DNA from: Escarpia spicata
Taxonomy: Eukaryota; Annelida; Polychaeta; Sabellida; Siboglinidae
Assembly: GCA_963995525.1 (NCBI GenBank)
Contig: OZ023217.1
Coordinates: 26,835,587-26,899,586, forward strand
Direction of reading: 5' to 3'
DNA length: 64,000 bases
Shown: positions 23,586 to 36,361 of the stretch, one piece after another
Layout: each line of letters begins with the position of its first letter
Numbering within the stretch: the first letter of the stretch is position 1
Program-made: the position numbers and the translations under genes
Notes under the pieces: model-generated
What the model was told of the DNA's origin: nothing
The model's input: the letters and a program-made list of their open reading frames with translations, nothing else
The model's database searches: none

Positions 23586-24234
23586 ATGAACAGGACCTCT
23601 TGCAATATGTGGACACAAAAATTAACAAAAAATATGGAAACCCTAATCAATAGACGATGCGGTAGCTTTATGACGGCATCACATTCTGAAGAAAGGACAG
23701 GAACCTATGCCAGGACCCTGTTCATTGACTTCAGCTCAGCATTCAACATCATCTTCTTCAGGCTGTTGAATGTACATCCTGCCATGTGTCACAGGGTCCT
23801 TAACTTTCTACTTCACAGGCCTCAATGTACCAAAATCAATAACTCTCTCCAGACGTCTTATCCTGAATACAAGTTGTGAGCTATCCCCCTTCTTGTTTAA
23901 TATCTTCACAAATGACTGTGTCTCCGTGGACCAATCGGTCCTTGTGATCAAGTTATCCGATGGCACCACTGTGAAGGGCTGCATTGAGAAGGCGGATGAG
24001 ACGGCATAAAGGGAGGAGATTCAGATAATGTTTGGCTGGTGTGCGGATAACAACCTCAAATTAAAAGTTTCAAAGACTAAAGAAATGATTGTTGATTTTC
24101 GCAAAAAGAAGTCTCCCATCCGCCCTCTTTCCATAAATGGCGTGGAGGTCGAGCAGGTTGAATATTTTAGATTCCTTGGAACAACGATTTCAAGCGATCT
24201 CAGCCTGGGCACAATACACACACTGTGCATTACA
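23586..24234 (+). pseudogene. L2-like LINE remnant, RT piece, copy in U4 (class B with one class A base)
   Basis: Extra TTC, MFG and RFL of class B, but CACAGGG (Arg) of class A near 23791. Confidence 0.86.
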
Positions 24235-26915
24235 CTCATGGTGGGTGGAGTTCTCATAGCCTTCCGCGATGACATTGCAGCAGAACCACTTACAAAACTA
24301 AACTCAAGCTGTGAAATAGTATGGACAAAAATCCATTTCACACGAAACAAATCCATATACTTTGCATCCTACTACCGACCCCCCAGTGACCACCTTCAAT
24401 CCCTTGAAGCTCTTCACGAGTCCCTAACAAAACTGTACAGATCACAAAAGCTTCTCCTAATATAGTTATAGCAGGTGACTCCAACCAGATATTAACTGGG
24501 GCAAGCAGCAAACCACTGACAACTGAACTGCCAGCAAGTATAACAAACTGCTAGAAATAATTAGAGAATTTGGATTACAAAACATGGTCAACGATCCCAT
24601 ACGAGTTGATTCCGGCAATATCCCTGACCTCATACTCACTTCTAAACCATCGATAACTGCTAACACTCACACCACTCCCGGCATGGGTGATCATGAAGCT
24701 GTGACCTTTAACGTAAACCTCAATCCAATCCGTAACAGTAAACCACCACACAAAGTGTTCCAATATAAATCTGCAAACTGGGTTAAGCTTAAAGATGACA
24801 TAAAACAACTAACAACAACATACTTTGACACGAACCCAAATTCAACAGGTCAACACAAATTGGGACTTTTTCCGGAACGATCTTACTTCACTAGTCAACA
24901 ATAATATCCCCAGCCGCAACACCAAAGCAAAAACCCTCTTCCCCTGGATAACACGTGAAATAATAAGAATGCAAAGAATACGCAACAAAAGCCATTAAAA
25001 AGCAAAACAAACTGGACGTAATGGTGACTGGGAAAGGGTTAGGCAACTCCGAAAACAAGCCACAAAAGCTGCAACCAAATCGTACTCAGACTATCTAAAC
25101 AATCACATTGGAGACAGCCTAAAAACAAACCCAAAACAATTCTGGTCATTCATTAAAGCAAACAAACGAGAATACATTGGCATCCCTACACTGCAAGCAA
25201 ACGACCAACCAATCACAAATGATCACGATAAAGCAAATACACTTAACAACCAATTTAGTTCCGTGTTTACTCAAGAAATCTACCCCATCCCCCAACTAGC
25301 TCCATCCATCTATCCCGACATGCCCTCCCTCGAAATCAGGATAGACGGAGTAATTAAGCAACTGAAAAACCTAAACCAAAATAAAGCTACAGGCCCCGAC
25401 GAATACCCAGCCAGAGTCCTTAAAGAGACTGCAGTGGAAACTGTCCCCATCATCACACCCATTTTCCAGCAGTCATACAACACTTGCAAACTCCCAGATG
25501 ACTGGCTCCAAGCACTAGTAACACCAATACACCAAAAAGCCACAAATCAGACCCTGCTAATGATAGACCAATTTCGTTAACATGCATCCTCTGCAAAGTT
25601 ATGGAGCACATCATTTTAAGCAACATGTGGAAACACACAAACACATCATCATCCACTTCCAACATGGATTCCAACCAGGTCTGTCTTTTGAATCCCAACT
25701 TATCGAGACAGTCCACGACTGGTTGACTGCTATGGACAATAAGACACAAATAGATGCCATCCTACTCGATTTCGCCAAAGCCTTCAACAAAGTCCCACAT
25801 AAACGCCTCCTATCCAAATTAGCTTTCTATGGAATAACTGGAAACACAAAACTGGATCAAATCGTTTCTATCCAATCGCAAACAGAGAGTCTCAGTCAAT
25901 GGAGCCCTGTCGGACATCACAAATGTTACATCTGGTGTACCACAGGGCTCAGTCCCTAGGACCTGTCCTATTTTTACTCTACATAAACGACATAACCGAA
26001 AATGTCCAATCTTCCGTACGTCTCTTTGCAGACGACAGCATTATATATCGCAAAATTACATCCGAAACCGACCACGAAACTCTCCAATCTGACCTGATCA
26101 AACTCCAAACATGGTCTAATAAATGGCAGATGGAATTTAACATATCTAAATGTGTGCATCTCCTAATAACAAACAAAACCAAACCCAGACTACATTCATA
26201 TTCACTATTTGGCATACAACTCTCTAACGCCTCTAGCCACACATATCTTGGAATAAAATTAGATTCTAAACTAACCTGGGCTAACCATATTACTGACATA
26301 GCTTCAAAATCTTCAAAAGTCCTAGGCATGGTCAAACGAACCCTCGGACCATGCAAACCTGAACTAAAAGAAACAGCCTATAACATGCTAATCCGACCAA
26401 AACTCGAGTATGCCTCTCCCATATGGAACCCATATACTGCCACCCAAATTGAACACCTTGAAAGAGTACAACACTGTGCTGCCAGATTTGTCAGAAATGA
26501 CCACAGACGCCAAACAAACGCAGCAGACCTAATAGCCATCCTTGGATGGTCAACTCTTGAACGACGACGCATTATCAAACAAGCCATGACATTTACAAAA
26601 TATTAAATAACAATCAACATCACACCCTCACCAGGTCTACTAACACAGTAAAAAAACCGTGCATCAATGCAGCAGTGTTCTCTTTCTACCCCCGAGCAGT
26701 TCGAATCTGGAATATGATTCCACCACCGATTACTGAACTAGAAAGCCCCATAGCGTTTCAAACAGCGATCATGAACCTCCCTTTCACCACACCCAATCAT
26801 CTAAAGTGCCTATAAAATAAACAAACTACCCATAACGCATGCGCACAAACAAGCACAACACAACTCCTGCGTTAGCACAAGTTTGGGCTGTTTTGGAGTA
26901 AATCACCTGACCTAA
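24235..26915 (+). pseudogene. CR1-like LINE remnant, copy in U5
   Basis: Same breaks as other copies. It carries Leu near 25327 and Tyr near 26431, and seven A near 26650. It matches U3 in all the variable sites I checked except the private changes of U3. Confidence 0.87.
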
Positions 26916-26917
26916 GA

Positions 26918-27231
26918 CAAAAAGGCACAACAAAGCCTGTTCTTCCTGAGGCAGCTCAGGGAGATTCGGCATTGTTCAGGAGATTACGATACGGTTCTAC
27001 TGCGCAAACATTGAAAGTATCCCCACTTTCTCAATTGTAATGTGGTTTGGCTGCGCCAGTCAGGAGGAGAAACAACGGCTACAAATTATATTGAAAAGCG
27101 CATCTAGAATCACTGGGCGGGAGTTCCCATCCATTGGTTCTATTTACCATGTTGGCTGTGCGCGAAAATCCAAGAGCATTGTATATGATACTTCATTACG
27201 TGTTACCCAGCAGAACTGCTTTGCAAGTTAG
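26918..27231 (+). pseudogene. L2-like LINE remnant, C-terminal piece, copy in U5
   Basis: Has the CAA form; open from 27040 to 27231. Confidence 0.84.
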
Positions 27232-27574
27232 TTACATTGATCGGGGTATTTAAAAATAAACTTCCGTCATGGAGGTGACATGGCGTCATGGAGGTGACAT
27301 GTTGTCATGGTAAATACTGGCACACAGGCTCGTAACCAAACAAGTGTGATGGAATGATACAAACCCGTACCTACCTGGCATGCACATTTCTCATTTCGCT
27401 TTATTAAGTAGGCATACACGCTTGGCATTTGTGCTTACAAGAAACTAGTCTACATTAGTAATAGCGATCACTAGCGACACATCAAACGTGTATCATTGAA
27501 TTCATTTAAAGAAGCCAGGTATTAAGGCCATCTCTTAATCAAACGTATACACAGATGTTCCTGGCCCCTGCTGC
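27232..27574. other. Short motif spacer, U5
   Basis: Motifs at 27266, 27285, 27304 and 27346; private G to A change (TTTAAAG) near 27507, outside the motifs. Confidence 0.72.
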
Positions 27575-28653
27575 TTAATGACTAGAGACGGAACTTGGCG
27601 GACGACATTGCATGAATCCAGCCAAGCGATGTCGTGCTTTTTTTGGCCATCTGTACCGTTGGTTCCCACATAACCGACAGAACATGAATAAACCTATCTT
27701 ACACTTGGGAAGCTCAGCACAGTATTTTCCATGCAGCCGAATCATTGTCTCTGAGCGTATTCTTCATGGCATTTTCACCACATTTTTTGTGATTGAGTCT
27801 CATCTAGTAATAATCCTACTGCTATCTCTGCATAGGACTGTCTTGACATTGCCTGATAGTCTCTGTCCTAGTGATTTGTGAATGTTTCTTGTGTAGTTAG
27901 TCAAGTTCTCCATTCCACGAGTCAGCTTTTTGGGGATGCCGAGAACACCATGAGCCATTGCAAGCATCCTGTACTTCTCTATGCGGAAATACATCAATTT
28001 GGTATAATCATTTACTTTTATTTATATGACTTGGATCTTCTGTCACTTCTCCTTGATGCCTGACACCACAGCTGTTGAAGTCAATTGCTTGCGCATCTTT
28101 AGAGTAAGTTTGCTCTTGCTGTTTCGCAGCAAACGGTTAACATGTCTTGTTTGTGTCGACTTGCCCAGTTGTGATTTAAGGCGCTGTAATCTTTTTCTGT
28201 ATTTTTCTGCTCTATGGTTTGATTTATCCATTTCCTTCTCCAATTTCTTCATTCCCCTGTACAAATTGCTACTGTCCTGCCGCACTCGTTGACGACCACG
28301 TTGCTTCTGTAGTGATTCGTTCTGACGTGTTTGTTGCATCGTGTTTGCTGCATCTGCATTAGCACCACTGTCGTCTTGTTATGGTGATGTTGTTGGGGTG
28401 TTTTGCTGAAGTAAACATAGTTGTTGCTGGTGAGCCTTTTTCTTTGCTCGAGAATGCTCAGCTGACTCTCGCCACCTTTGTCTCTGCTGTCTCACATCCC
28501 TGTTGCATACCTCAATTTGTTTCTGTCTCTGTTGCCAACGTTGTCTATCCTTTTTTTTTAATCTTCATATATTTCACTGTTTTGTGCATATACGGTTCCT
28601 GGTGTTGCACCTCAGATTTCTTTTACCAGTTCTTTTCCTCGTGTGTGATCCAT
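27575..28653 (-). pseudogene. Decayed basic coiled-coil protein gene, copy in U5 (TATAAT form)
   Basis: The two extra bases near 28003 bring the blocks at 28339-28043 and 27997-27800 into the same frame, 243 bases apart at their low ends (81 codons). From about 28550 down to 27575 a single frame can then be followed, interrupted only by stops. This makes the longer form the likely ancestral state. Confidence 0.62.
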
Positions 28654-29652
28654 TGTTTTATCTCTAGAATACATGCAAAACGTCAAAATCAATATATGGT
28701 CCTTGCAGATCAATATCTTTTGCTGGTGATAATGCTTTATTAATTGACATTATTTAATCTTGAGGAGATGAGAAAGCAATCCACACTCAACTGGTGTCAT
28801 GGAGTGCCCCTCCAAGACATCCACTTCCAATAAAATGGCCATGAAATGAATGACATTGGATTGGGCACGCAATAGATGTTATGCTGTTCCTGCATGTAAG
28901 AACATATTTAAATGCACATATGCCCCATTCACTAACAAGAAATTAAATAATTGTACTATTCATTAACTCCATGACACAACAGTCACTCCGTGACATGTTC
29001 ATTTGTCATGGAATGATTGTCATGGAGTGATACATTCAATTCATAGTCAGTTGGTTTAATTACTATTTTTATGATTGGTAGTGTCAGGCAGATAGGTTAA
29101 CTGATAAGTGGGGAGTGGATGTCACTGAGGTGACAATGAATTAACACATGCATTGGTATACTAGCACATTATATCGGATAGTTCAAACAGTTTTTATTGC
29201 ACACAATCTTACCATGTTTCACTGCCAGCAGTATGTGTTTGAGAAAAGGGAGCACCACCAGCCTGCTTCAACAACACTTAGTAACCCGTTGCAAAGGTCA
29301 ATTGTAGTACAATGTCGTGGAGTGACACAAATCAGTGGGAAAATGTTACTTATAGCTGTAACAAGTAAAATACAAATATATTTGTTTCAACAGTTGTTTT
29401 ATTATTAAAGTAAATACATCGATTACTGGAACAGGGCACATTTGAATCAATTCTACATCTTGAAATTATCTGAATAAACATTGACTAAGTTGAGAACTTG
29501 TACTGGGACATAGTAACTTTGCGTCATGGAGTGACATTTGACATTTCAGTCTACATCTGTTGGTATACCAAAAGTGATAAATATTTTAGTATATATTCAT
29601 AAACTTTAAGGAGGGCTATGTCCAAAACATTACTTGTAAATAAAATTTTTCA
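28654..29652. other. Long motif spacer, U5
   Basis: Motifs from 28796 to 29535. GGT state near 29155; AAAATTTTT near 29643. Confidence 0.72.
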
Positions 29653-30298
29653 ATGAACAGGACCTCTTGCAATATGTGGACACAAAAATAAAAATAAAAT
29701 ATGGAAACCCTAATCAATAGACGATGCGGTAGCTTTATGACGGCATCACATTCTGAAGAAAGGACAGGAACCTATGCCAGGACACTGTTCATTGACTTCA
29801 GCTCAGCATTCAACATCATCTTCAGGCTGTTGAATGTACATCCTGCCATGTGTCACAGGGTCCTTAACTTTCTACTTCACAGGCCTCAATGTACCAAAAT
29901 CAATAACTCTCTCCAGACGTCTTATCCTGAATACAAGTTGTGAGCTATCCCCCTTCTTGTTTAATATCTTCACAAATGACTGTGTCTCCGTGGACCAATC
30001 GGTCCTTGTGATCAAGTTATCCGATGGCACCACTGTGAAGGGCTGCATTGAGAAGGCGGATGAGACGGCATAAAGGGAGGAGATTCAGATAATGTTTTGC
30101 TGGTGTGCGGATAACAACCTCAAATTAAAAGTTTCAAAGACTAAAGAAATGATTGTTGATTTTCGCAAAAAGAAGTCTCCCATCCGCCCTCTTTCCATAA
30201 ATGGCGTGGAGGTCGAGCAGGTTGAATATTTTAGATTCTTTGGAACAACGATTTCAAGCGATCTCAGCCTGGGCACAATACACACACTGTGCATTACA
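29653..30298 (+). pseudogene. L2-like LINE remnant, RT piece, copy in U5 (class A)
   Basis: Class A, including the AT-rich AAATAAAAATAAAATATGG stretch near 29685 that stops the upstream reading. Confidence 0.86.
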
Positions 30299-32980
30299 CT
30301 CATGGTGGGTGGAGTTCTCATAGCCTTCCGCGATGACATTGCAGCAGAACCACTTACAAAACTAAACTCAAGCTGTGAAATAGTATGGACAAAAATCCAT
30401 TTCACACGAAACAAATCCATATACTTTGCATCCTACTACCGACCCCCCAGTGACCACCTTCAATCCCTTGAAGCTCTTCACGAGTCCCTAACAAAACTGT
30501 ACAGATCACAAAAGCTTCTCCTAATATAGTTATAGCAGGTGACTCCAACCAGATATTAACTGGGGCAAGCAGCAAACCACTGACAACTGAACTGCCAGCA
30601 AGTATAACAAACTGCTAGAAATAATTAGAGAATTTGGATTACAAAACATGGTCAACGATCCCATACGAGTTGATTCCGGCAATATCCCTGACCTCATACT
30701 CACTTCTAAACCATCGATAACTGCTAACACTCACACCACTCCCGGCATGGGTGATCATGAAGCTGTGACCTTTAACGTAAACCTCAATCCAATCCGTAAC
30801 AGTAAACCACCACACAAAGTGTTCCAATATAAATCTGCAAACTGGGTTAAGCTTAAAGATGACATAAAACAACTAACAACAACATACTTTGACACGAACC
30901 CAAATTCAACAGGTCAACACAAATTGGGACTTTTTCCGGAACGATCTTACTTCACTAGTCAACAATAATATCCCCAGCCGCAACACCAAAGCAAAAACCC
31001 TCTTCCCCTGGATAACACGTGAAATAATAAGAATGCAAAGAATACGCAACAAAAGCCATTAAAAAGCAAAACAAACTGGACGTAATGGTGACTGGGAAAG
31101 GGTTAGGCAACTCCGAAAACAAGCCACAAAAGCTGCAACCAAATCGTACTCAGACTATCTAAACAATCACATTGGAGACAGCCTAAAAACAAACCCAAAA
31201 CAATTCTGGTCATTCATTAAAGCAAACAAACGAGAATACATTGGCATCCCTACACTGCAAGCAAACGACCAACCAATCACAAATGATCACGATAAAGCAA
31301 ATACACTTAACAACCAATTTAGTTCCGTGTTTACTCAAGAAATATACCCCATCCCCCAACTAGCTCCATCCATCTATCCCGACATGCCCTCCATCGAAAT
31401 CAGGATAGACGGAGTAATTAAGCAACTGAAAAACCTAAACCAAAATAAAGCTACAGGCCCCGACGAATACCCAGCCAGAGTCCTTAAAGAGACTGCAGTG
31501 GAAACTGTCCCCATCATCACACCCATTTTCCAGCAGTCATACAACACTTGCAAACTCCCAGATGACTGGCTCCAAGCACTAGTAACACCAATACACCAAA
31601 AAGCCACAAATCAGACCCTGCTAATGATAGACCAATTTCGTTAACATGCATCCTCTGCAAAGTTATGGAGCACATCATTTTAAGCAACATGTGGAAACAC
31701 ACAAACACATCATCATCCACTTCCAACATGGATTCCAACCAGGTCTGTCTTTTGAATCCCAACTTATCGAGACAGTCCACGACTGGTTGACTGCTATGGA
31801 CAATAAGACACAAATAGATGCCATCCTACTCGATTTCGCCAAAGCCTTCAACAAAGTCCCACATAAACGCCTCCTATCCAAATTAGCTTTCTATGGAATA
31901 ACTGGAAACACAAAACTGGATCAAATCGTTTCTATCCAATCGCAAACAGAGAGTCTCAGTCAATGGAGCCCTGTCGGACATCACAAATGTTACATCTGGT
32001 GTACCACAGGGCTCAGTCCCTAGGACCTGTCCTATTTTTACTCTACATAAACGACATAACCGAAAATGTCCAATCTTCCGTACGTCTCTTTGCAGACGAC
32101 AGCATTATATATCGCAAAATTACATCCGAAACCGACCACGAAACTCTCCAATCTGACCTGATCAAACTCCAAACATGGTCTAATAAATGGCAGATGGAAT
32201 TTAACATATCTAAATGTGTGCATCTCCTAATAACAAACAAAACCAAACCCAGACTACATTCATATTCACTATTTGGCATACAACTCTCTAACGCCTCTAG
32301 CCACACATATCTTGGAATAAAATTAGATTCTAAACTAACCTGGGCTAACCATATTACTGACATAGCTTCAAAATCTTCAAAAGTCCTAGGCATGGTCAAA
32401 CGAACCCTCGGACCATGCAAACCTGAACTAAAAGAAACAGCCTATAACATGCTAATCCGACCAAAACTCGAGTATGCCTCTCCCATATGGAACCCACACA
32501 CTGCCACCCAAATTGAACACCTTGAAAGAGTACAACACTGTGCTGCCAGATTTGTCAGAAATGACCACAGACGCCAAACAAACGCAGCAGACCTAATAGC
32601 CATCCTTGGATGGTCAACTCTTGAACGACGACGCATTATCAAACAAGCCATGACATTTACAAAATATTAAATAACAATCAACATCACACCCTCACCAGGT
32701 CTACTAACACAGTAAAAAAAACCGTGCATCAATGCAGCAGTGTTCTCTTTCTACCCCCGAGCAGTTCGAATCTGGAATATGATTCCACCACCGATTACTG
32801 AACTAGAAAGCCCCATAGCGTTTCAAACAGCGATCATGAACCTCCCTTTCACCACACCCAATCATCTAAAGTGCCTATAAAATAAACAAACTACCCATAA
32901 CGCATGCGCACAAACAAGCACAACACAACTCCTGCGTTAGCACAAGTTTGGGCTGTTTTGGAGTAAATCACCTGACCTAA
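30299..32980 (+). pseudogene. CR1-like LINE remnant, copy in U6
   Basis: Same breaks as other copies. It carries Ile near 31391 and His near 32495. A silent ATC to ATA change (GAAATATACC near 31340) is shared with U9 and U10 but not with U5 or U7, an isolated match between non-neighbours. Confidence 0.87.
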
Positions 32981-32982
32981 GA

Positions 32983-33296
32983 CAAAAAGGCACAACAAAG
33001 CCTGTTCTTCCTGAGGCAGCTCAGGGAGATTCGGCATTGTTCAGGAGATTACGATACGGTTCTACTGCGCAAACATTGAAAGTATCCCCACTTTCTCAAT
33101 TGTAATGTGGTTTGGCTGCGCCAGTCAGGAGGAGAAACAACGGCTATAAATTATATTGAAAAGCGCATCTAGAATCACTGGGCGGGAGTTCCCATCCATT
33201 GGTTCTATTTACCATGTTGGCTGTGCGCGAAAATCCAAGAGCATTGTATATGATACTTCATTACGTGTTACCCAGCAGAACTGCTTTGCAAGTTAG
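32983..33296 (+). pseudogene. L2-like LINE remnant, C-terminal piece, copy in U6
   Basis: Has the TAA stop form near 33146, unlike U1 and U11, which it resembles upstream. This is a state switch within the unit. Confidence 0.84.
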
Positions 33297-33639
33297 TTAC
33301 ATTGATCGGGGTATTTAAAAATAAACTTCCGTCATGGAGGTGACATGGCGTCATGGAGGTGACATGTTGTCATGGTAAATACTGGCACACAGGCTCGTAA
33401 CCAAACAAGTGTGATGGAATGATACAAACCCGTACCTACCTGGCATGCACATTTCTCATTTCGCTTTATTAAGTAGGCATACACGCTTGGCATTTGTGCT
33501 TACAAGAAACTAGTCTACATTAGTAATAGCGATCACTAGCGACACATCAAACGTGTATCATTGAATTCATTTGAAGAAGCCAGGTATTAAGGCCATCTCT
33601 TAATCAAACGTATACACAGATGTTCCTGGCCCCTGCTGC
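33297..33639. other. Short motif spacer, U6
   Basis: Motifs at 33331, 33350, 33369 and 33411; no private change noticed. Confidence 0.72.
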
Positions 33640-34716
33640 TTAATGACTAGAGACGGAACTTGGCGGACGACATTGCATGAATCCAGCCAAGCGATGTCGT
33701 GCTTTTTTTGGCCATCTGTACCGTTGGTTCCCACATAACCGACAGAACATGAATAAACCTATCTTACACTTGGGAAGCTTAGCACAGTATTTTCCATGCA
33801 GCCGAATCATTGTCTCTGAGCGTATTCTTCATGGCATTTTCACCACATTTTTTGTGATTGAGTCTCATCTAGTAATAATCCTACTGCTATCTCTGCATAG
33901 GACTGTCTTGACATTGCCTGATAGTCTCTGTCCTAGTGATTTGTGAATGTTTCTTGTGTAGTTAGTCAAGTTCTCCATTCCACGAGTCAGCTTTTTGGGG
34001 ATGCCGAGAACACCATGAGCCATTGCAAGCATCCTGTACTTCTCTATGCGGAAATACATCAATTTGGTAATCATTTACTTTTATTTATATGACTTGGATC
34101 TTCTGTCACTTCTCCTTGATGCCTGACACCACAGCTGTTGAAGTCAATTGCTTGCGCATCTTTAGAGTAAGTTTGCTCTTGCTGTTTCGCAGCAAACGGT
34201 TAACATGTCTTGTTTGTGTCGACTTGCCCAGTTGTGATTTAAGGCGCTGTAATCTTTTTCTGTATTTTTCTGCTCTATGGTTTGATTTATCCATTTCCTT
34301 CTCCAATTTCTTCATTCCCCTGTACAAATTGCTACTGTCCTGCCGCACTCGTTGACGACCACGTTGCTTCTGTAGTGATTCGTTCTGACGTGTTTGTTGC
34401 ATCGTGTTTGCTGCATCTGCATTAGCACCACTGTCGTCTTGTTATGGTGATGTTGTTGGGGTGTTTTGCTGAAGTAAACATAGTTGTTGCTGGTGAGCCT
34501 TTTTCTTTGCTCGAGAATGCTCAGCTGACTCTCGCCACCTTTGTCTCTGCTGTCTCACATCCCTGTTGCATACCTCAATTTGTTTCTGTCTCTGTTGCCA
34601 ACGTTGTATATCCTTTTTTTTTAATCTTCATATATGTCAGTGTTTTGTGCATATACGGTTCCTGGTGTTGCACCTCAGATTTCTTTTACCAGTTCTTTTC
34701 CTCGTGTGTGATCCAT
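33640..34716 (-). pseudogene. Decayed basic coiled-coil protein gene, copy in U6
   Basis: Shifted TAAT form; TATATCC and TGTCAGTG states as in U1 and U3. Confidence 0.58.
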
Positions 34717-35715
34717 TGTTTTATCTCTAGAATACATGCAAAACGTCAAAATCAATATATGGTCCTTGCAGATCAATATCTTTTGCTGGTGATAATGCTT
34801 TATTAATTGACATTATTTAATCTTGAGGAGATGAGAAAGCAATCCACACTCAACTGGTGTCATGGAGTGCCCCTCCAAGACATCCACTTCCAATAAAATG
34901 GCCATGAAATGAATGACATTGGATTGGGCACGCAATAGATGTTATGCTGTTCCTGCATGTAAGAACATATTTAAATGCACATATGCCCCATTCACTAACA
35001 AGAAATTAAATAATTGTACTATTCATTAACTCCATGACACAACAGTCACTCCGTGACATGTTCATTTGTCATGGAATGATTGTCATGGAGTGATACATTC
35101 AATTCATAGTCAGTTGGTTTAATTACTATTTTTATGATTGGTAGTGTCAGGCAGATAGGTTAACTGATAAGTGGGGAGTGGATGTCACTGAGGTGACAAT
35201 GAATTAACACATGCATTGATATACTAGCACATTATATCGGATAGTTCAAACAGTTTTTATTGCACACAATCTTACCATGTTTCACTGCCAGCAGTATGTG
35301 TTTGAGAAAAGGGAGCACCACCAGCCTGCTTCAACAACACTTAGTAACCCGTTGCAAAGGTCAATTGTAGTACAATGTCGTGGAGTGACACAAATCAGTG
35401 GGAAAATGTTACTTATAGCTGTAACAAGTAAAATACAAATATATTTGTTTCAACAGTTGTTTTATTATTAAAGTAAATACATCGATTACTGGAACAGGGC
35501 ACATTTGAATCAATTCTACATCTTGAAATTATCTGAATAAACATTGACTAAGTTGAGAACTTGTACTGGGACATAGTAACTTTGCGTCATGGAGTGACAT
35601 TTGACATTTCAGTCTACATCTGTTGGTATACCAAAAGTGATAAATATTTTAGTATATATTCATAAACTTTAAGGAGGGCTATGTCCAAAACATTACTTGT
35701 AAATACAATTTTTCA
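34717..35715. other. Long motif spacer, U6
   Basis: Motifs from 34859 to 35598. GAT state near 35218 and ACAATTTTT near 35706, both as in U1. Confidence 0.72.
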
Positions 35716-36361
35716 ATGAACAGGACCTCTTGCAATATGTGGACACAAAAATTAACAAAAAATATGGAAACCCTAATCAATAGACGATGCGGTAGCTTTA
35801 TGACTGCATCACATTCTGAAGAAAGGACAGGAACCTATGCCAGGACCCTGTTCATTGACTTCAGCTCAGCATTCAACATCATCTTCAGGCTGTTGAATGT
35901 ACATCCTGCCATGTGTCACTGGGTCCTTAACTTTCTACTTCACAGGCCTCAATGTACCAAAATCAATAACTCTCTCCAGACGTCTTATCCTGAATACAAG
36001 TTGTGAGCTATCCCCCTTCTTGTTTAATATCTTCACAAATGACTGTGTCTCCGTGGACCAATCGGTCCTTGTGATCAAGTTATCCGATGGCACCACTGTG
36101 AAGGGCTGCATTGAGAAGGCGGATGAGACGGCATAAAGGGAGGAGATTCAGATAATGTTTTGCTGGTGTGCGGATAACAACCTCAAATTAAAAGTTTCAA
36201 AGACTAAAGAAATGATTGTTGATTTTCGCAAAAAGAAGTCTCCCATCCGCCCTCTTTCCATAAATGGCGTGGAGGTCGAGCAGGTTGAATATTTTAGATT
36301 CTTTGGAACAACGATTTCAAGCGATCTCAGCCTGGGCACAATACACACACTGTGCATTACA
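35716..36361 (+). pseudogene. L2-like LINE remnant, RT piece, copy in U6 (class C)
   Basis: Class C, with the GACTGCATC marker near 35803 found otherwise only in U3. Confidence 0.86.

Larger units (their letters stand above)
18192..24258. repeat. Tandem unit U4
   Basis: Shares the nine-A run with U1 and TAA in the L2 C-terminal piece with U2, U6 and U7. Its L2 5' piece is class B except for one class A base (CACAGGG instead of CACTGGG near 23791), so it looks recombinant. Private changes include an extra T in the T-run near 21722, ACTTAAC for ACATAAC near 19923, and CCAATAG for CCCATAG near 20682. Confidence 0.95.
24259..30322. repeat. Tandem unit U5
   Basis: Carries the two extra bases (TATAAT instead of TAAT) in the minus-strand pseudogene near 28003, shared with U8 and U10. 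The L2 5' piece is class A, as in U1 and U10. A private TTTAAAG for TTTGAAG lies near 27507. Confidence 0.95.
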
